A stretch of 64,000 nt of DNA from Enterococcus_K sp051713825 (GTDB lineage: Bacteria; Bacillota; Bacilli; Lactobacillales; Enterococcaceae). The stretch's first letter is position 1. Every line of letters begins with the position of its first letter. A program made the position numbers and the translations under genes. The notes beneath the pieces are model-generated. The model was not told the DNA's origin and made no database searches. It worked only from the letters and a program-made list of their open reading frames with translations. Below, one piece after another: positions 52,724 through 59,819 of this stretch. The DNA is taken from positions 1,736,001-1,800,000 of the forward strand of contig NZ_JBIOQR010000001.1 in the NCBI RefSeq assembly GCF_051713825.1, in the 5' to 3' direction.

Positions 52724-53203
52724 ATGGAGAACGAAAGTACCGAAAAACCTGATGTGAAACAAGAAATTAGTGAACTAAAAGAGTTATATAGTAAAGAGCT
52801 TGAACGACAGGCAGAGGAAAGAAGTAGACAGAGTGAATCTGTCGAACAAGAGAAAAAGTCTCAGTCCGAAGCTGATAAGGCAAAACAAGAGGCAGTTGAG
52901 AAAAGTAAAACTGAATCTCAAGAGCGATTTAATCAAGTGTTAGAAAAACTAGGCTCTATTGATAATAAGTTGACTGTTGATACTGGAGATGCTGAACAAG
53001 AAGCGTTGATTAAAGAGTTACAGAATGTTAACGGAAATTTAAAATCAATCATTACATATCAAGAAAATAGTCATCAATATGAGCTTAATAATCAAAGTTT
53101 GATGACGATGGGAGTAGCCGTTCTAATTGTTGGGTTTGGCGTTTTTGCACTCTATAAATTTGGTGGTTTCATCGTTTCAAAAATAATAAATATGATTAAT
53201 TAA
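52724..53203 (+). CDS. Coiled-coil membrane protein of the prophage
   Basis: 159 residues: a long charged coiled coil (about 10-115, rich in E/K/Q/S such as ELKELYSKELERQAEERS) and one transmembrane segment at the C-terminus (about 125-147, LMTMGVAVLIVGFGVFALYKF). Type II-like tail anchor, so the coil is probably cytoplasmic or inside-facing. Family unknown. Starts 6 bp after the preceding gene with a weak ribosome binding site, so coupled translation is likely. Position fits a minor virion or assembly protein. Confidence 0.7.
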   Translation: MENESTEKPDVKQEISELKELYSKELERQAEERSRQSESVEQEKKSQSEADKAKQEAVEKSKTESQERFNQVLEKLGSIDNKLTVDTGDAEQEALIKELQNVNGNLKSIITYQENSHQYELNNQSLMTMGVAVLIVGFGVFALYKFGGFIVSKIINMIN

Positions 53204-53218
53204 AAAGGAGGACATAAA

Positions 53219-53398
53219 ATGACTTTACCTACTTTCCCTACGGTTGATTTGGCTGAGCCTATTAACTGGATGGTTACTGGTTTTACTGGTTTAGTATCAA
53301 GTAATGCTGGTCTCGTTGTTGGTGCTGGTTTAGCTATGGCGTTATTGCCAATGGCTATCCGTAAGATTAAAGGTTTCGCAAAATCTGCTGTTAAGTAG
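53219..53398 (+). CDS. Major coat protein candidate (gene VIII analogue)
   Basis: 59 residues, missed by length cut-offs. Acidic/polar N-terminus (MTLPTFPTVDLAEPINWMV), central Gly/Ala-rich hydrophobic stretch (about 22-47, SSNAGLVVGAGLAMALLPM) and basic C-terminus (IRKIKGFAKSAVK). This acidic-hydrophobic-basic plan is that of filamentous phage major coats. There is no cleavable leader, which is uncommon but known for some filamentous phages. Strongest ribosome binding site of the phage (AAAAAGGAGG) and a terminator just downstream fit high expression. Confidence 0.82.
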   Translation: MTLPTFPTVDLAEPINWMVTGFTGLVSSNAGLVVGAGLAMALLPMAIRKIKGFAKSAVK

Positions 53399-53441
53399 TA
53401 TGCAGTGGAAAAAAACAAAAAATGAGAATATTTCTCCGGAT

Positions 53442-53480
53442 GAGGGCTAGGGCTTAAAGCCTTGGCTCTTTGATTTTTTT
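53442..53480 (+). terminator. Terminator after the coat gene
   Basis: AGGGCTAGGGCTT / AAGCCTTGGCTCT hairpin and TTTTTTT. Matches the central terminator placed after the coat gene in Ff phages. Confidence 0.75.
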
Positions 53481-53498
53481 CAGAAAGGATGTTGAAAT

Positions 53499-53759
53499 AT
53501 GATAAATATTAAAAAGATTGCTAAGTGGGTAGGTATCATTTTTTTCTTAATAGCTTCGGCATTGCTAATGATTATGTTTATGCCACTAGTATCCTTAATA
53601 ACGATATATATCGAGGAATTGACATCAATAGTGTTAAGACTAGCGATAGTAGCGATAGTCCTCAAAATATCGTGGACATTGATACAGATAGCTCTAGGAC
53701 GAGCAAAAATGCCGAAAACAGTGAAGAAAGTAGCGAAAAGAGTTCTGCGTCTGACATAG
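53499..53759 (+). CDS. 86-residue membrane protein sharing its start with the adsorption protein
   Basis: Zero-frame product of the AAAGGATG-preceded ATG at 53499. N-terminal KKIAKWVGIIFF is signal-like; the rest (LLMIMFMPLVSLITIYIEEL, then IVLRLAIVAIVLKISW and a basic C-terminus KTVKKVAKRVLRL) is also membrane-like. Nearly its whole length overlaps the large ORF in the -1 frame. It may be a genuine overprinted protein or only the failed-frameshift product. See the slippery site at 53540. Confidence 0.5.
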   Translation: MINIKKIAKWVGIIFFLIASALLMIMFMPLVSLITIYIEELTSIVLRLAIVAIVLKISWTLIQIALGRAKMPKTVKKVAKRVLRLT

Positions 53760-56098
53760 GTCAGTATGAGTATATAGAACCGTCATCAGATTTAAAAAAA
53801 AGTAGTTTTTGGGAAGATGAATCACTTTTTGAAGATGGTTATGAGAAAAAAAAGATAAATCCTTTTGGGGTTTGGGGCGGAACATTTTTTGCTAGAGTGC
53901 ATAATGGTGGCGAAATTGGGGACTGGATTGGAGCTGCATTCGATGGTTATAGGTATGCTGCTCCTGATCCATATAGTAGGATAAATTTACTTACAAGAGC
54001 TACACAAAACAGTGTGTGGGCTACAAATGCACGTATAGATGACCGCAAACATGAGATTGATACGATTAATAGTAAATTAGGCACTTATGGGACTAATATT
54101 ACTAATGCATTTAAAAGGATTGCTAATAGCGAGACGAATATATCGATTTTAACTAATAAAATTAATGGAGAAATATCAACAAGACAGAATGCTGTGAGTG
54201 ATTTGTGGTTAAGCTTAAATAATGAGATTTCGAATCGTCGTAAGGCTATCACCGATGTTACTACTAAGGCTGATAATATTAACTCTGCTTTACAGACCGA
54301 AATTGCTACGAGACGTAAGGCTATCACCGATGTCACTACTAAGGCTGATAATATTAACTCTGCTTTACAGACCGAAATTGCCACGAGACGTAAAGCTATC
54401 ACCGATGTCACTGATAAAGCTGATGGGATTAATTCTGCTTTACAGAACGAAATTGCTACGAGACGTAAGGCTATCACCGATGTCACTGATAAAGCTGATG
54501 GGATTAACTCTGCTTTACAGGCTGAGATTGACACGAGGCGTTTAGCTATTACCGATGTCACTATAAAGGCTGATAACATTAACTCTGCTTTACAGACCGA
54601 AATTGCTACGAGACGTAAGGCTATCACTGATGTAACTGATAAAGCTGATGGGATTAACTCTGCTTTACAGGCTGAGATTAACACGAGGCGTTTAGCTATT
54701 ACCGATGTCACTACCAAGGCTAATAACATTAACTCTGCTTTACAGACCGAAATTGCTACGAGACGTAAGGCTATCACTGATGTAACTGATAAAGCTGATG
54801 GGATTAACTCTGCTTTACAGGCTGAGATTGACACGAGGCGTTTAGCTATTACCGATGTCACTACCAAGGCTGATAACATTAACTCTGCTTTACAGACCGA
54901 AATTGCTACGAGACGTAAGGCTATCACCGATGTCGCTGATAAAGCTGATGGGATTAATTCTGCTTTACAGGCTGAGATTGACACGAGGCGTTTAGCTATT
55001 ACCGATGTCACTATAAAGGCTGATAACATTAACTCTGCTTTACAGACCGAAATTACTACGAGGCGATTAGCTGTAACTGACATTTGGTTAGCGATTAACG
55101 ATATAAAAAATCAGATTAATGGATTTGCTTGGTCTGATGTAGGGATTATAGCGAGTATTTTGGATTTAAAGAATAGTAATAATAATCTTTTTAAATCATC
55201 AGATTACAGTGCGACGGTCGTTGCTGGCGACGGCATGGCGGTTAAGCTTATCAAGTATCAGTTTGCTATGTTAAAGAGTGCTATTGTTGATACTCTCAAC
55301 TCTAATCAAAAAAACACGCAATTTCTTTTTGATAAATATTTTGGCTTACAAGCTGGTAGTGCTATCTATGCACTTAGATATACGATGGTAGATGGTTACA
55401 AACAGACTAATGATTTGCTACAACATATTTTTGATGGGCTTAATCTGCTTGGTAAGGGTCAAAATACAAGTAACGGTTGGCTTGAGTTGATACATAAAGG
55501 TATAACTGATTTAAAAACAACGACTAATGTTATTACTCAGTGGCTCAAGTTGATTTATGAAAAAAACATCATAATAAGCATACCTGCGTTTGATTATAAT
55601 AGACTTCAAAATATGCTTGACGGGTTGAATTTTGGAAAAATCGTCAATGAAGCAGGCACCAACATGTGGGACTTTTTAAAGAGTCTTATAGAGACTTTAG
55701 GTGATATTATTACGACGGGCTTAACCGAAATTAGTGGGCTTGCGCAAAAAATTCTAGATATTTTGAGTGGCCTAATTGATGATGTTATCGGCTTGATTGT
55801 CCCTAAAAATTTAGATTTTTTAGATGATGGCTTTCAAGGGACATCTAGTAAAATCAAGCTTAAATTTAATTTTTTGTTTAATTGGGTCGACTCATTTAAA
55901 AGCTTACTTAGTGGTCAAGTTGATTTCCAAGATTTTGATTTGTCGTTAGGCTTTTTTGAGGGCAATGTTAATGTACCCTTATCTGTGATTAATAACTTTG
56001 CTCCTTTCGTTAAAGTGGTTGTTACAGGCTTTATATTACTTGAGTTTCTAATTGATATGTATAAATGGTTCCATACTAAGGGGGAGGTCATCGAGTGA
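53499..56098 (+). CDS. Phage adsorption protein (gene III analogue), probably made by -1 frameshift
   Basis: The large frame is open from 53525 (GTG, no ribosome binding site) to 56098. Joined by a -1 shift at 53540-53546 to the ATG at 53499, it gives about 866 residues: signal peptide (MINIKKIAKWVGIIFFLNSF, then GIAN), a Ser/Asp/Glu-rich linker (about 50-85), a domain around NPFGVWGGTFFARVHNGGEIG, eleven 25-residue repeats (about 250-525) likely forming a trimeric coiled stalk, a C-terminal domain, and a last transmembrane anchor (VVVTGFILLEFLIDMYKWF). Signal-repeats-anchor is the plan of pIII. Host receptor unknown. Confidence 0.75.
53540..53546 (+). promoter_or_regulatory. Slippery heptamer T TTT TTC
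   Basis: In the frame of ATG 53499 the codons are ATT TTT TTC, so the heptamer fits the X XXY YYZ rule for -1 frameshifting. A -1 shift continues as CTT AAT AGC into the adsorption-protein frame. The T run is seven long (53539-53545), so a single-T insertion would have the same effect. Confidence 0.65.
54238..55068 (+). repeat. Eleven 75-bp tandem repeats in the adsorption gene
   Basis: Each unit encodes 25 residues of the form RKAITDVTTKADNINSALQ plus TEIATR. From unit 4 two variants alternate: one with DKADGINSALQAEIDTR and one with KADNINSALQTEIATR, giving a 150-bp higher-order period. Nearly identical DNA suggests recent expansion. Confidence 0.9.
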
Positions 56099-56346
56099 TT
56101 ATCGAGTTGCTTTTTAAGCTCCTTTTCGGGATCATCGACTTAATTATTGGGTTGATACCCTCTTTTGATATTTCCATCGATTTGGGTTGGATAGGTGGCT
56201 TATCTGCTGTTTTTAAATATATCAATGTATTTGTTGATGTAGGCGTTTTGTTAATGATTATATCAGTAGTCATCATAAGAGATAACTTTATTTTTCTCAA
56301 AAACATTTTGATGGCTATAGTACGTAAAATACCTTTTATAAATTAA
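56095..56346 (+). CDS. Small membrane protein (gene VI analogue)
   Basis: 83 residues with hydrophobic segments at about 1-22 and 48-62, and a basic C-terminus. It overlaps the adsorption gene stop by four bases (GTGA, with GTG as likely start; ribosome binding site AGGGGGAGG is inside the preceding gene). In Ff phages the small hydrophobic pVI follows pIII and caps the virion together with it, so pVI-like function is inferred from position and topology. Confidence 0.7.
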   Translation: MIIELLFKLLFGIIDLIIGLIPSFDISIDLGWIGGLSAVFKYINVFVDVGVLLMIISVVIIRDNFIFLKNILMAIVRKIPFIN

Positions 56347-56347
56347 G

Positions 56348-56396
56348 GGCAGTGAGCGGAGTCTCACGTGTGAGATTCCGCACTGCCTAATTTTCA
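56348..56396 (+). terminator. Strong hairpin after the gene VI analogue
   Basis: GGCAGTGAGCGGAGTCTCAC / GTGAGATTCCGCACTGCC, about 18 paired bases with one mismatch and a short loop, then TAATTTTC. Confidence 0.8.
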
Positions 56397-56438
56397 AGAT
56401 TTTATTTTTAGTAAAAATTGATGGAGGTAAAGAAACCT

Positions 56439-57170
56439 TTGAAAATACTTATATTTATTAAATACGTCTTATCGGACATACATAGGTTTTTTAAGATGAG
56501 AAAAGAAGGGTTAAGACCGTTTAAAGAATACGGTCTAAGGCTCTATAGTGGTGTGCAGGGGTCGGGGAAAACAATGAGCATGGTGGAACAGTTGGAAGCT
56601 TATCGTATGGACTATAAAAAGCTTTTGATTGCTACGAATTTTGGCTATATCCATCAAGATTTGCCGTTAAAATCATTGTCAGAGATACCTGTTGTGGCTA
56701 AAATTGCTCGTGAAATGGGCTATGTGGGGGTTGTGATTGGTTGGGACGAAATTCAGAACGATTTTGATAATCAAACCCGTTCTTTTCCACTCACAATACT
56801 ACGCACAATCACGCAACAGCGTAAACAAGGTATTAAGATACTTGCGACAAGTCAAGTGTTTACGAGGGTTGCTAAGCCTATCAGAGAACAGACTTTTGAG
56901 GTTGTACAATGTTCAACTTTAGGCGGTCGCTGGACGTTCGAAAAATTTTACGACCCAATTGAATTTGAGTATTTTATCCAAAATCCTGATAAAAAGGAAA
57001 AAATGAGTTGTAAACGAAAGCATAGCTTTATACAAACAGATGATTTGCGGGATTTATACGATAGTTACGCCGTTATAGACTCATTAGATACGCTAGAAAA
57101 CGAACAATCAAGCGCCCAGGCACAATTACTTTACCTACTAAAAACGAACAATGAGGAGGTTGCTAGTTGA
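56439..57170 (+). CDS. Zot/pI-type phage assembly ATPase
   Basis: Filamentous phage morphogenesis ATPase that drives extrusion through the membrane. About 243 residues. Walker A SGVQGSGKTMSM (about 39-50), Walker B VVIGWDEIQNDF (about 103), and LRTITQQRKQGIKILATSQ, a typical Zot-family block. No clear C-terminal transmembrane segment is seen, unlike classical Zot. I chose TTG 56439, which is 10 nt after GGAGGT; the ATG at 56421 overlaps that site and has nothing upstream. Confidence 0.82.
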   Translation: MKILIFIKYVLSDIHRFFKMRKEGLRPFKEYGLRLYSGVQGSGKTMSMVEQLEAYRMDYKKLLIATNFGYIHQDLPLKSLSEIPVVAKIAREMGYVGVVIGWDEIQNDFDNQTRSFPLTILRTITQQRKQGIKILATSQVFTRVAKPIREQTFEVVQCSTLGGRWTFEKFYDPIEFEYFIQNPDKKEKMSCKRKHSFIQTDDLRDLYDSYAVIDSLDTLENEQSSAQAQLLYLLKTNNEEVAS

Positions 57171-57259
57171 TGTATATTAAAGATGTATTAATGATTTTGA
57201 CTATGGTTTTTTTGTTAGTTATATTTATTGTATTTTTTGTACCAAGACTAGGATACTAA
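57170..57259 (+). CDS. Tiny membrane protein (29 residues)
   Basis: MYIKDVLMILTMVFLLVIF followed by IVFFVPRLGY. Essentially one transmembrane helix. AGGAGG lies about 12 nt upstream, and the ATG overlaps the Zot-like stop (TGATG). Size and composition resemble the tiny pVII/pIX end proteins of filamentous phages (about 32 residues), though the position differs. Confidence 0.6.
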   Translation: MYIKDVLMILTMVFLLVIFIVFFVPRLGY

Positions 57260-57260
57260 T

Positions 57261-57527
57261 ATGTTTACTGACTTTGATTATTTAAAAATTCTTAAGGTTG
57301 CTACGTGGGGTGTTGATAAAAATGGTGTTGATAGACGATATCAATTATTATTTGTCGAGATCCCGAACGACAAAACTAATTTATGTTTTAGTATCAATAG
57401 ACAGATTAACATTAACCATCTAAAAAAAGGCGACATAGTGCGTTTAAAATTAGATTGGTTTACTAAGGGATACGATAGTACAGTACCACAATTTAAAATT
57501 GTCTCAGTTATCAAATTAGATAGTTAA
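57261..57527 (+). CDS. Small beta-rich prophage protein, possibly OB-fold
   Basis: 88 residues, soluble. Alternating hydrophobic pattern (FDYLKILKVATWGVDKNGV, RRYQLLFVEI, KKGDIVRLKLDWF) compatible with a small beta-barrel and nucleic-acid binding. No clear motif. It follows the tiny membrane gene by one base and stands directly before the origin-like region, so a role in replication is possible. Ribosome binding site is weak, and translation is probably coupled. Confidence 0.6.
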   Translation: MFTDFDYLKILKVATWGVDKNGVDRRYQLLFVEIPNDKTNLCFSINRQININHLKKGDIVRLKLDWFTKGYDSTVPQFKIVSVIKLDS

Positions 57528-57534
57528 ATAGACG

Positions 57535-57780
57535 TTTTTTTAGATGTTGATTTATCAACATTTAAAAAGATGTGATGCAGGGTCTGCGATTGCACCACGC
57601 AGTTGGCCGAAACGGCCAAAAATAACCAGGTCAAAAGTGTTACTCTTAAAATCGATTTTTTGTGCAACACTTACGTTTTTGATCCAGGGGCTAGGTGTTA
57701 CACTTATATTTTTGATCTATACAGGTAAGTGTAACACTTCTGCCTTCAGCTGAAAGTGTTACAGTGTTACGCCAATCATG
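57535..57780 (+). other. Origin-like region of the prophage: hairpins and GTGTTAC repeats
   Basis: Contains ATGTTGAT / ATCAACAT (about 57543-57560), TTGGCCG / CGGCCAA (about 57603-57619), and several GTGTTAC-type words, including GTGTTACACTT (about 57694) paired with AAGTGTAACAC (about 57726-57740) and AAGTGTTAC at the end. Hairpins plus iteron-like words next to Rep are typical of ssDNA phage origins and packaging signals. The short open frame in it is not credible as a gene. Confidence 0.6.
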
Positions 57781-57801
57781 ATTATGGAGGGAGTGAATAA
57801 G

Positions 57802-57993
57802 ATGGGAGTTGCTGAGGGAAATGAAAGACGTTTTATTACGTTGCCTGTTGAGTATTGGAATTATTTAGAGGAGAAAGCCAAAACTTCGAAAGAAAGAAAT
57901 AGATGGTATTATAGCGGTCGTCATACAGTTAGTGAAGAAATTAAGAAGATGGTTAAGGCAGATATGGAAATGAAGGACGCTGGTTTCTTGTAG
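57802..57993 (+). CDS. Small DNA-binding-like protein before Rep
   Basis: 63 residues (MGVAEGNERRFITLPVEYW and on to KKMVKADMEMKDAGFL). The pattern RRFITLPVEYWNYLEEKA, a beta strand followed by a helix, resembles ribbon-helix-helix proteins such as copy-number regulators, but the match is by eye. ATG 57802 follows GGAGGGAG; the frame is open upstream. Location between the origin region and rep suggests control of replication. Confidence 0.6.
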   Translation: MGVAEGNERRFITLPVEYWNYLEEKAKTSKERNRWYYSGRHTVSEEIKKMVKADMEMKDAGFL

Positions 57994-58022
57994 GAAAAAA
58001 TAACATTTGGAGTTGGAAAAAT

Positions 58023-59159
58023 ATGCTGAATCAAAACTTACAAACCCCCGTTACTAACAGGGGGGTTAGAAATACATCTAGAAGTAACCTAATCTCAATA
58101 GTAGACTGGTTTTCATGCACTTTTAAAAATGTGAACAACTGGAAAGAAGTTTGTGGTGTTTTTTTGTTAGATTCTACCCTATTTGTAGAACAAGAGAAGG
58201 GGAGGAACGGGTACCGAAAAAGTGCTGTTTGGCAGTCAATTACTATCTGTTATGATGGCACTGAAGATATGGGTGTTTTTATTGATATGTCTGGGCAAGC
58301 CTGTAGACAATTTGAGTTGACCTTTGAGAAAACAGGATTCAGCTGGCAGACTTTTTTTGAGTATTTACTAGGCTATGAGGTGAATATAACTAGATTAGAT
58401 TTGGCGATTGATGATTTTACAGGATATTTCACTTTAAAACAAATAGAAAACACTATTAAACGTGGCTGTGTGGTAAGTAAATTTAGAACTGGACGGAATT
58501 TCGAAGAATTTTTACTAGAGACTGGTGAAACATTGGGACAAACAATTTATTTTGGCAAAAGTGACGTTATAATAAGGTTTTACGATAAATTGGAAGAACG
58601 TGAAGCTAATAATTATGCTTTGAGTCATGAAATAGATTTTTGGCAGAGAACTGAATTACAAATACGTAAAGAACGTGCTATGGAAGCTTGTAAAATCATT
58701 TCTCAAGGTGGTGATTTAGGCTATTATATTTGTGGAATCCTACGGAACTATATTGCTTTTAAAATTAAAGGTACGGACTCAAATCGTAGTCGCTGGAATA
58801 ATTGTAAATGGTGGGATAATTTTCTTGGTTCTGCAGAACGTATTAAATTAACTAATGTACATCCATATCCATCAATATTACGAAAAAAAGATTGGATTGA
58901 TAAGCAAGTTGTATCTAGTCTTGCTACTGTGTACACAGCATTAGATGATGATAGATTGTTTTTTGATTACATAAAGGCTTTAGGGAAATCTAGAATGTCA
59001 AAAGCTCAGATTGAGCTTGCTAATGAATTTAAAAGTGATAGTTTTAATAAAATGTTATTAAAACGTGATATGCGTGATTTAATAGATAAATTATCCAATG
59101 ATCCCGAATCATTAACAGAGTTTTGGTACAATCATGAACGAGCCAATGGCTTGCAATAA
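58023..59159 (+). CDS. rep: Phage replication initiation protein (Rep_trans-like)
   Basis: Rolling-circle initiator that nicks the plus strand at the origin. 378 residues. ISIVDWFSCTFK near the N-terminus and the central EVNITRLDLAIDDFTGYFTL (read in pieces) match the replication initiation factor / Rep_trans family, whose DLAIDD block binds metal; a Tyr in the region YDKLEEREANNY (about 186-198) may be the nicking residue. Stands at the 3' end of the phage, directly after the origin-like region. Confidence 0.83.
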   Translation: MLNQNLQTPVTNRGVRNTSRSNLISIVDWFSCTFKNVNNWKEVCGVFLLDSTLFVEQEKGRNGYRKSAVWQSITICYDGTEDMGVFIDMSGQACRQFELTFEKTGFSWQTFFEYLLGYEVNITRLDLAIDDFTGYFTLKQIENTIKRGCVVSKFRTGRNFEEFLLETGETLGQTIYFGKSDVIIRFYDKLEEREANNYALSHEIDFWQRTELQIRKERAMEACKIISQGGDLGYYICGILRNYIAFKIKGTDSNRSRWNNCKWWDNFLGSAERIKLTNVHPYPSILRKKDWIDKQVVSSLATVYTALDDDRLFFDYIKALGKSRMSKAQIELANEFKSDSFNKMLLKRDMRDLIDKLSNDPESLTEFWYNHERANGLQ

Positions 59160-59178
59160 TATTTTAGGAGGTTTTTAT

Positions 59179-59406
59179 ATGGTTGCTATAATTGTTATGT
59201 TATTGGTTCCTAGCTTATATTTTTCTTATAGATTCTTAGAGAAACGAGACACTGAAAAAGAAATTCAAAGGCTCCTAAAAATACATAAACACAAAAAGAA
59301 AACTGATTATAAAATGTGTATGCATTGCATTATGTATTGTGAATCAAGTGAGGATTTATGTACAGATTGTAAACTATATTTTGATTATAGTCATAACTGG
59401 GATTAG
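59179..59406 (+). CDS. Membrane-anchored zinc-ribbon-like small protein
   Basis: 75 residues: one transmembrane segment at the start (MVAIIVMLLVPSLYFSYRF) and a C-terminal Cys cluster CMHCIMYCESSEDLCTDC with two CxxC pairs, a probable zinc site. Basic stretch KIHKHKKK in between. ATG 59179 follows TAGGAGG. The last gene before the right attachment site. Family unknown. Confidence 0.65.
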   Translation: MVAIIVMLLVPSLYFSYRFLEKRDTEKEIQRLLKIHKHKKKTDYKMCMHCIMYCESSEDLCTDCKLYFDYSHNWD

Positions 59407-59432
59407 CAACATACCAAGCCTTTTACAAGACT

Positions 59433-59460
59433 ACTTTGTATAATATATATTATGTAAACT
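59433..59460 (+). other. dif: Right attachment site: complete dif-like site
   Basis: ACTTTGTATAA, central TATATA, TTATGTAAACT. The right arm and centre equal the B. subtilis-type dif (which ends TATTATGTAAACT), and the left arm fits with changes only in the CCTAG part. A site like this is expected once per chromosome, in the terminus. It follows the last phage gene by 26 bp, so the host keeps a functional dif after phage insertion. Confidence 0.82.
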
Positions 59461-59819
59461 AACTAATTTTACAAATTCATTCCTCAAGAAACAGGTGCTA
59501 TTCTCACTATCTTCCCTTCAGTTACAGCGATTTTCCTCTTAAATCAATCGAACTATTGTTAACCGTTAACTACATAATTTGTTGTCATACATAGCTCTAT
59601 TGGACCTACAAATATGTATAAACAGTGAGTTTGTAGCATTATCGATCTAATTAAAATGAACTTTAATGCCAATTATCAGACGGTATTTTTATCATTTAGT
59701 CTTATTACAAAACAAAAGATCGAGAATTTGCATACTCAATCTTTTGTTAACTCATTATTTATTGATAATTTTTAAAAGTACAACTATTCCCATCAGCGAT
59801 TTTCATCCAATAAGTCCAC
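59461..59819. other. Intergenic region right of dif
   Basis: About 360 bp with no gene. It has GTTAACCGTTAAC (about 59558) and, at 59713-59746, CAAAAGAT / ATCTTTTG, a probable terminator for the convergent minus-strand gene. Confidence 0.5.

Larger units (their letters stand above)
51557..59452 (+). mobile_element. Filamentous-phage (inovirus-type) prophage integrated at dif
   Basis: About 7.9 kb bounded by a 22-bp direct repeat (51557-51578 and 59431-59452) that is part of a Firmicutes dif-like site. The interior contains, in filamentous-phage order, a repressor, ssDNA-binding candidate, small membrane proteins, a 59-residue coat protein, a large adsorption protein with a C-terminal anchor, a Zot/pI ATPase, an origin-like region and a Rep protein. 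No integrase, terminase, portal or tail genes are present. No secretin is seen, as expected for a host with no outer membrane. Integration by host Xer recombinases is inferred from the dif ends. Confidence 0.88.

Noticed and set aside
54238..55068. CRISPR array
   Set aside because: The units are contiguous with no unique spacers, are in frame with a coding sequence and encode a regular 25-residue repeat.
54085..55083. Long open frame of 332 codons on the minus strand opposite the repeat region
   Set aside because: It is the antisense of the 75-bp tandem repeats, so its length comes from repetition of one unit; no ribosome binding site, and a repetitive Leu/Val/Ser composition.
57544..57753. 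69-codon open frame before rep
   Set aside because: Lies in a hairpin-rich non-coding segment with repeated GTGTTAC words; no ribosome binding site.
51557..59452. Tailed-phage prophage or integrative conjugative element
   Set aside because: No integrase, terminase, portal, tail or type IV secretion genes; the gene set and size fit a filamentous phage.
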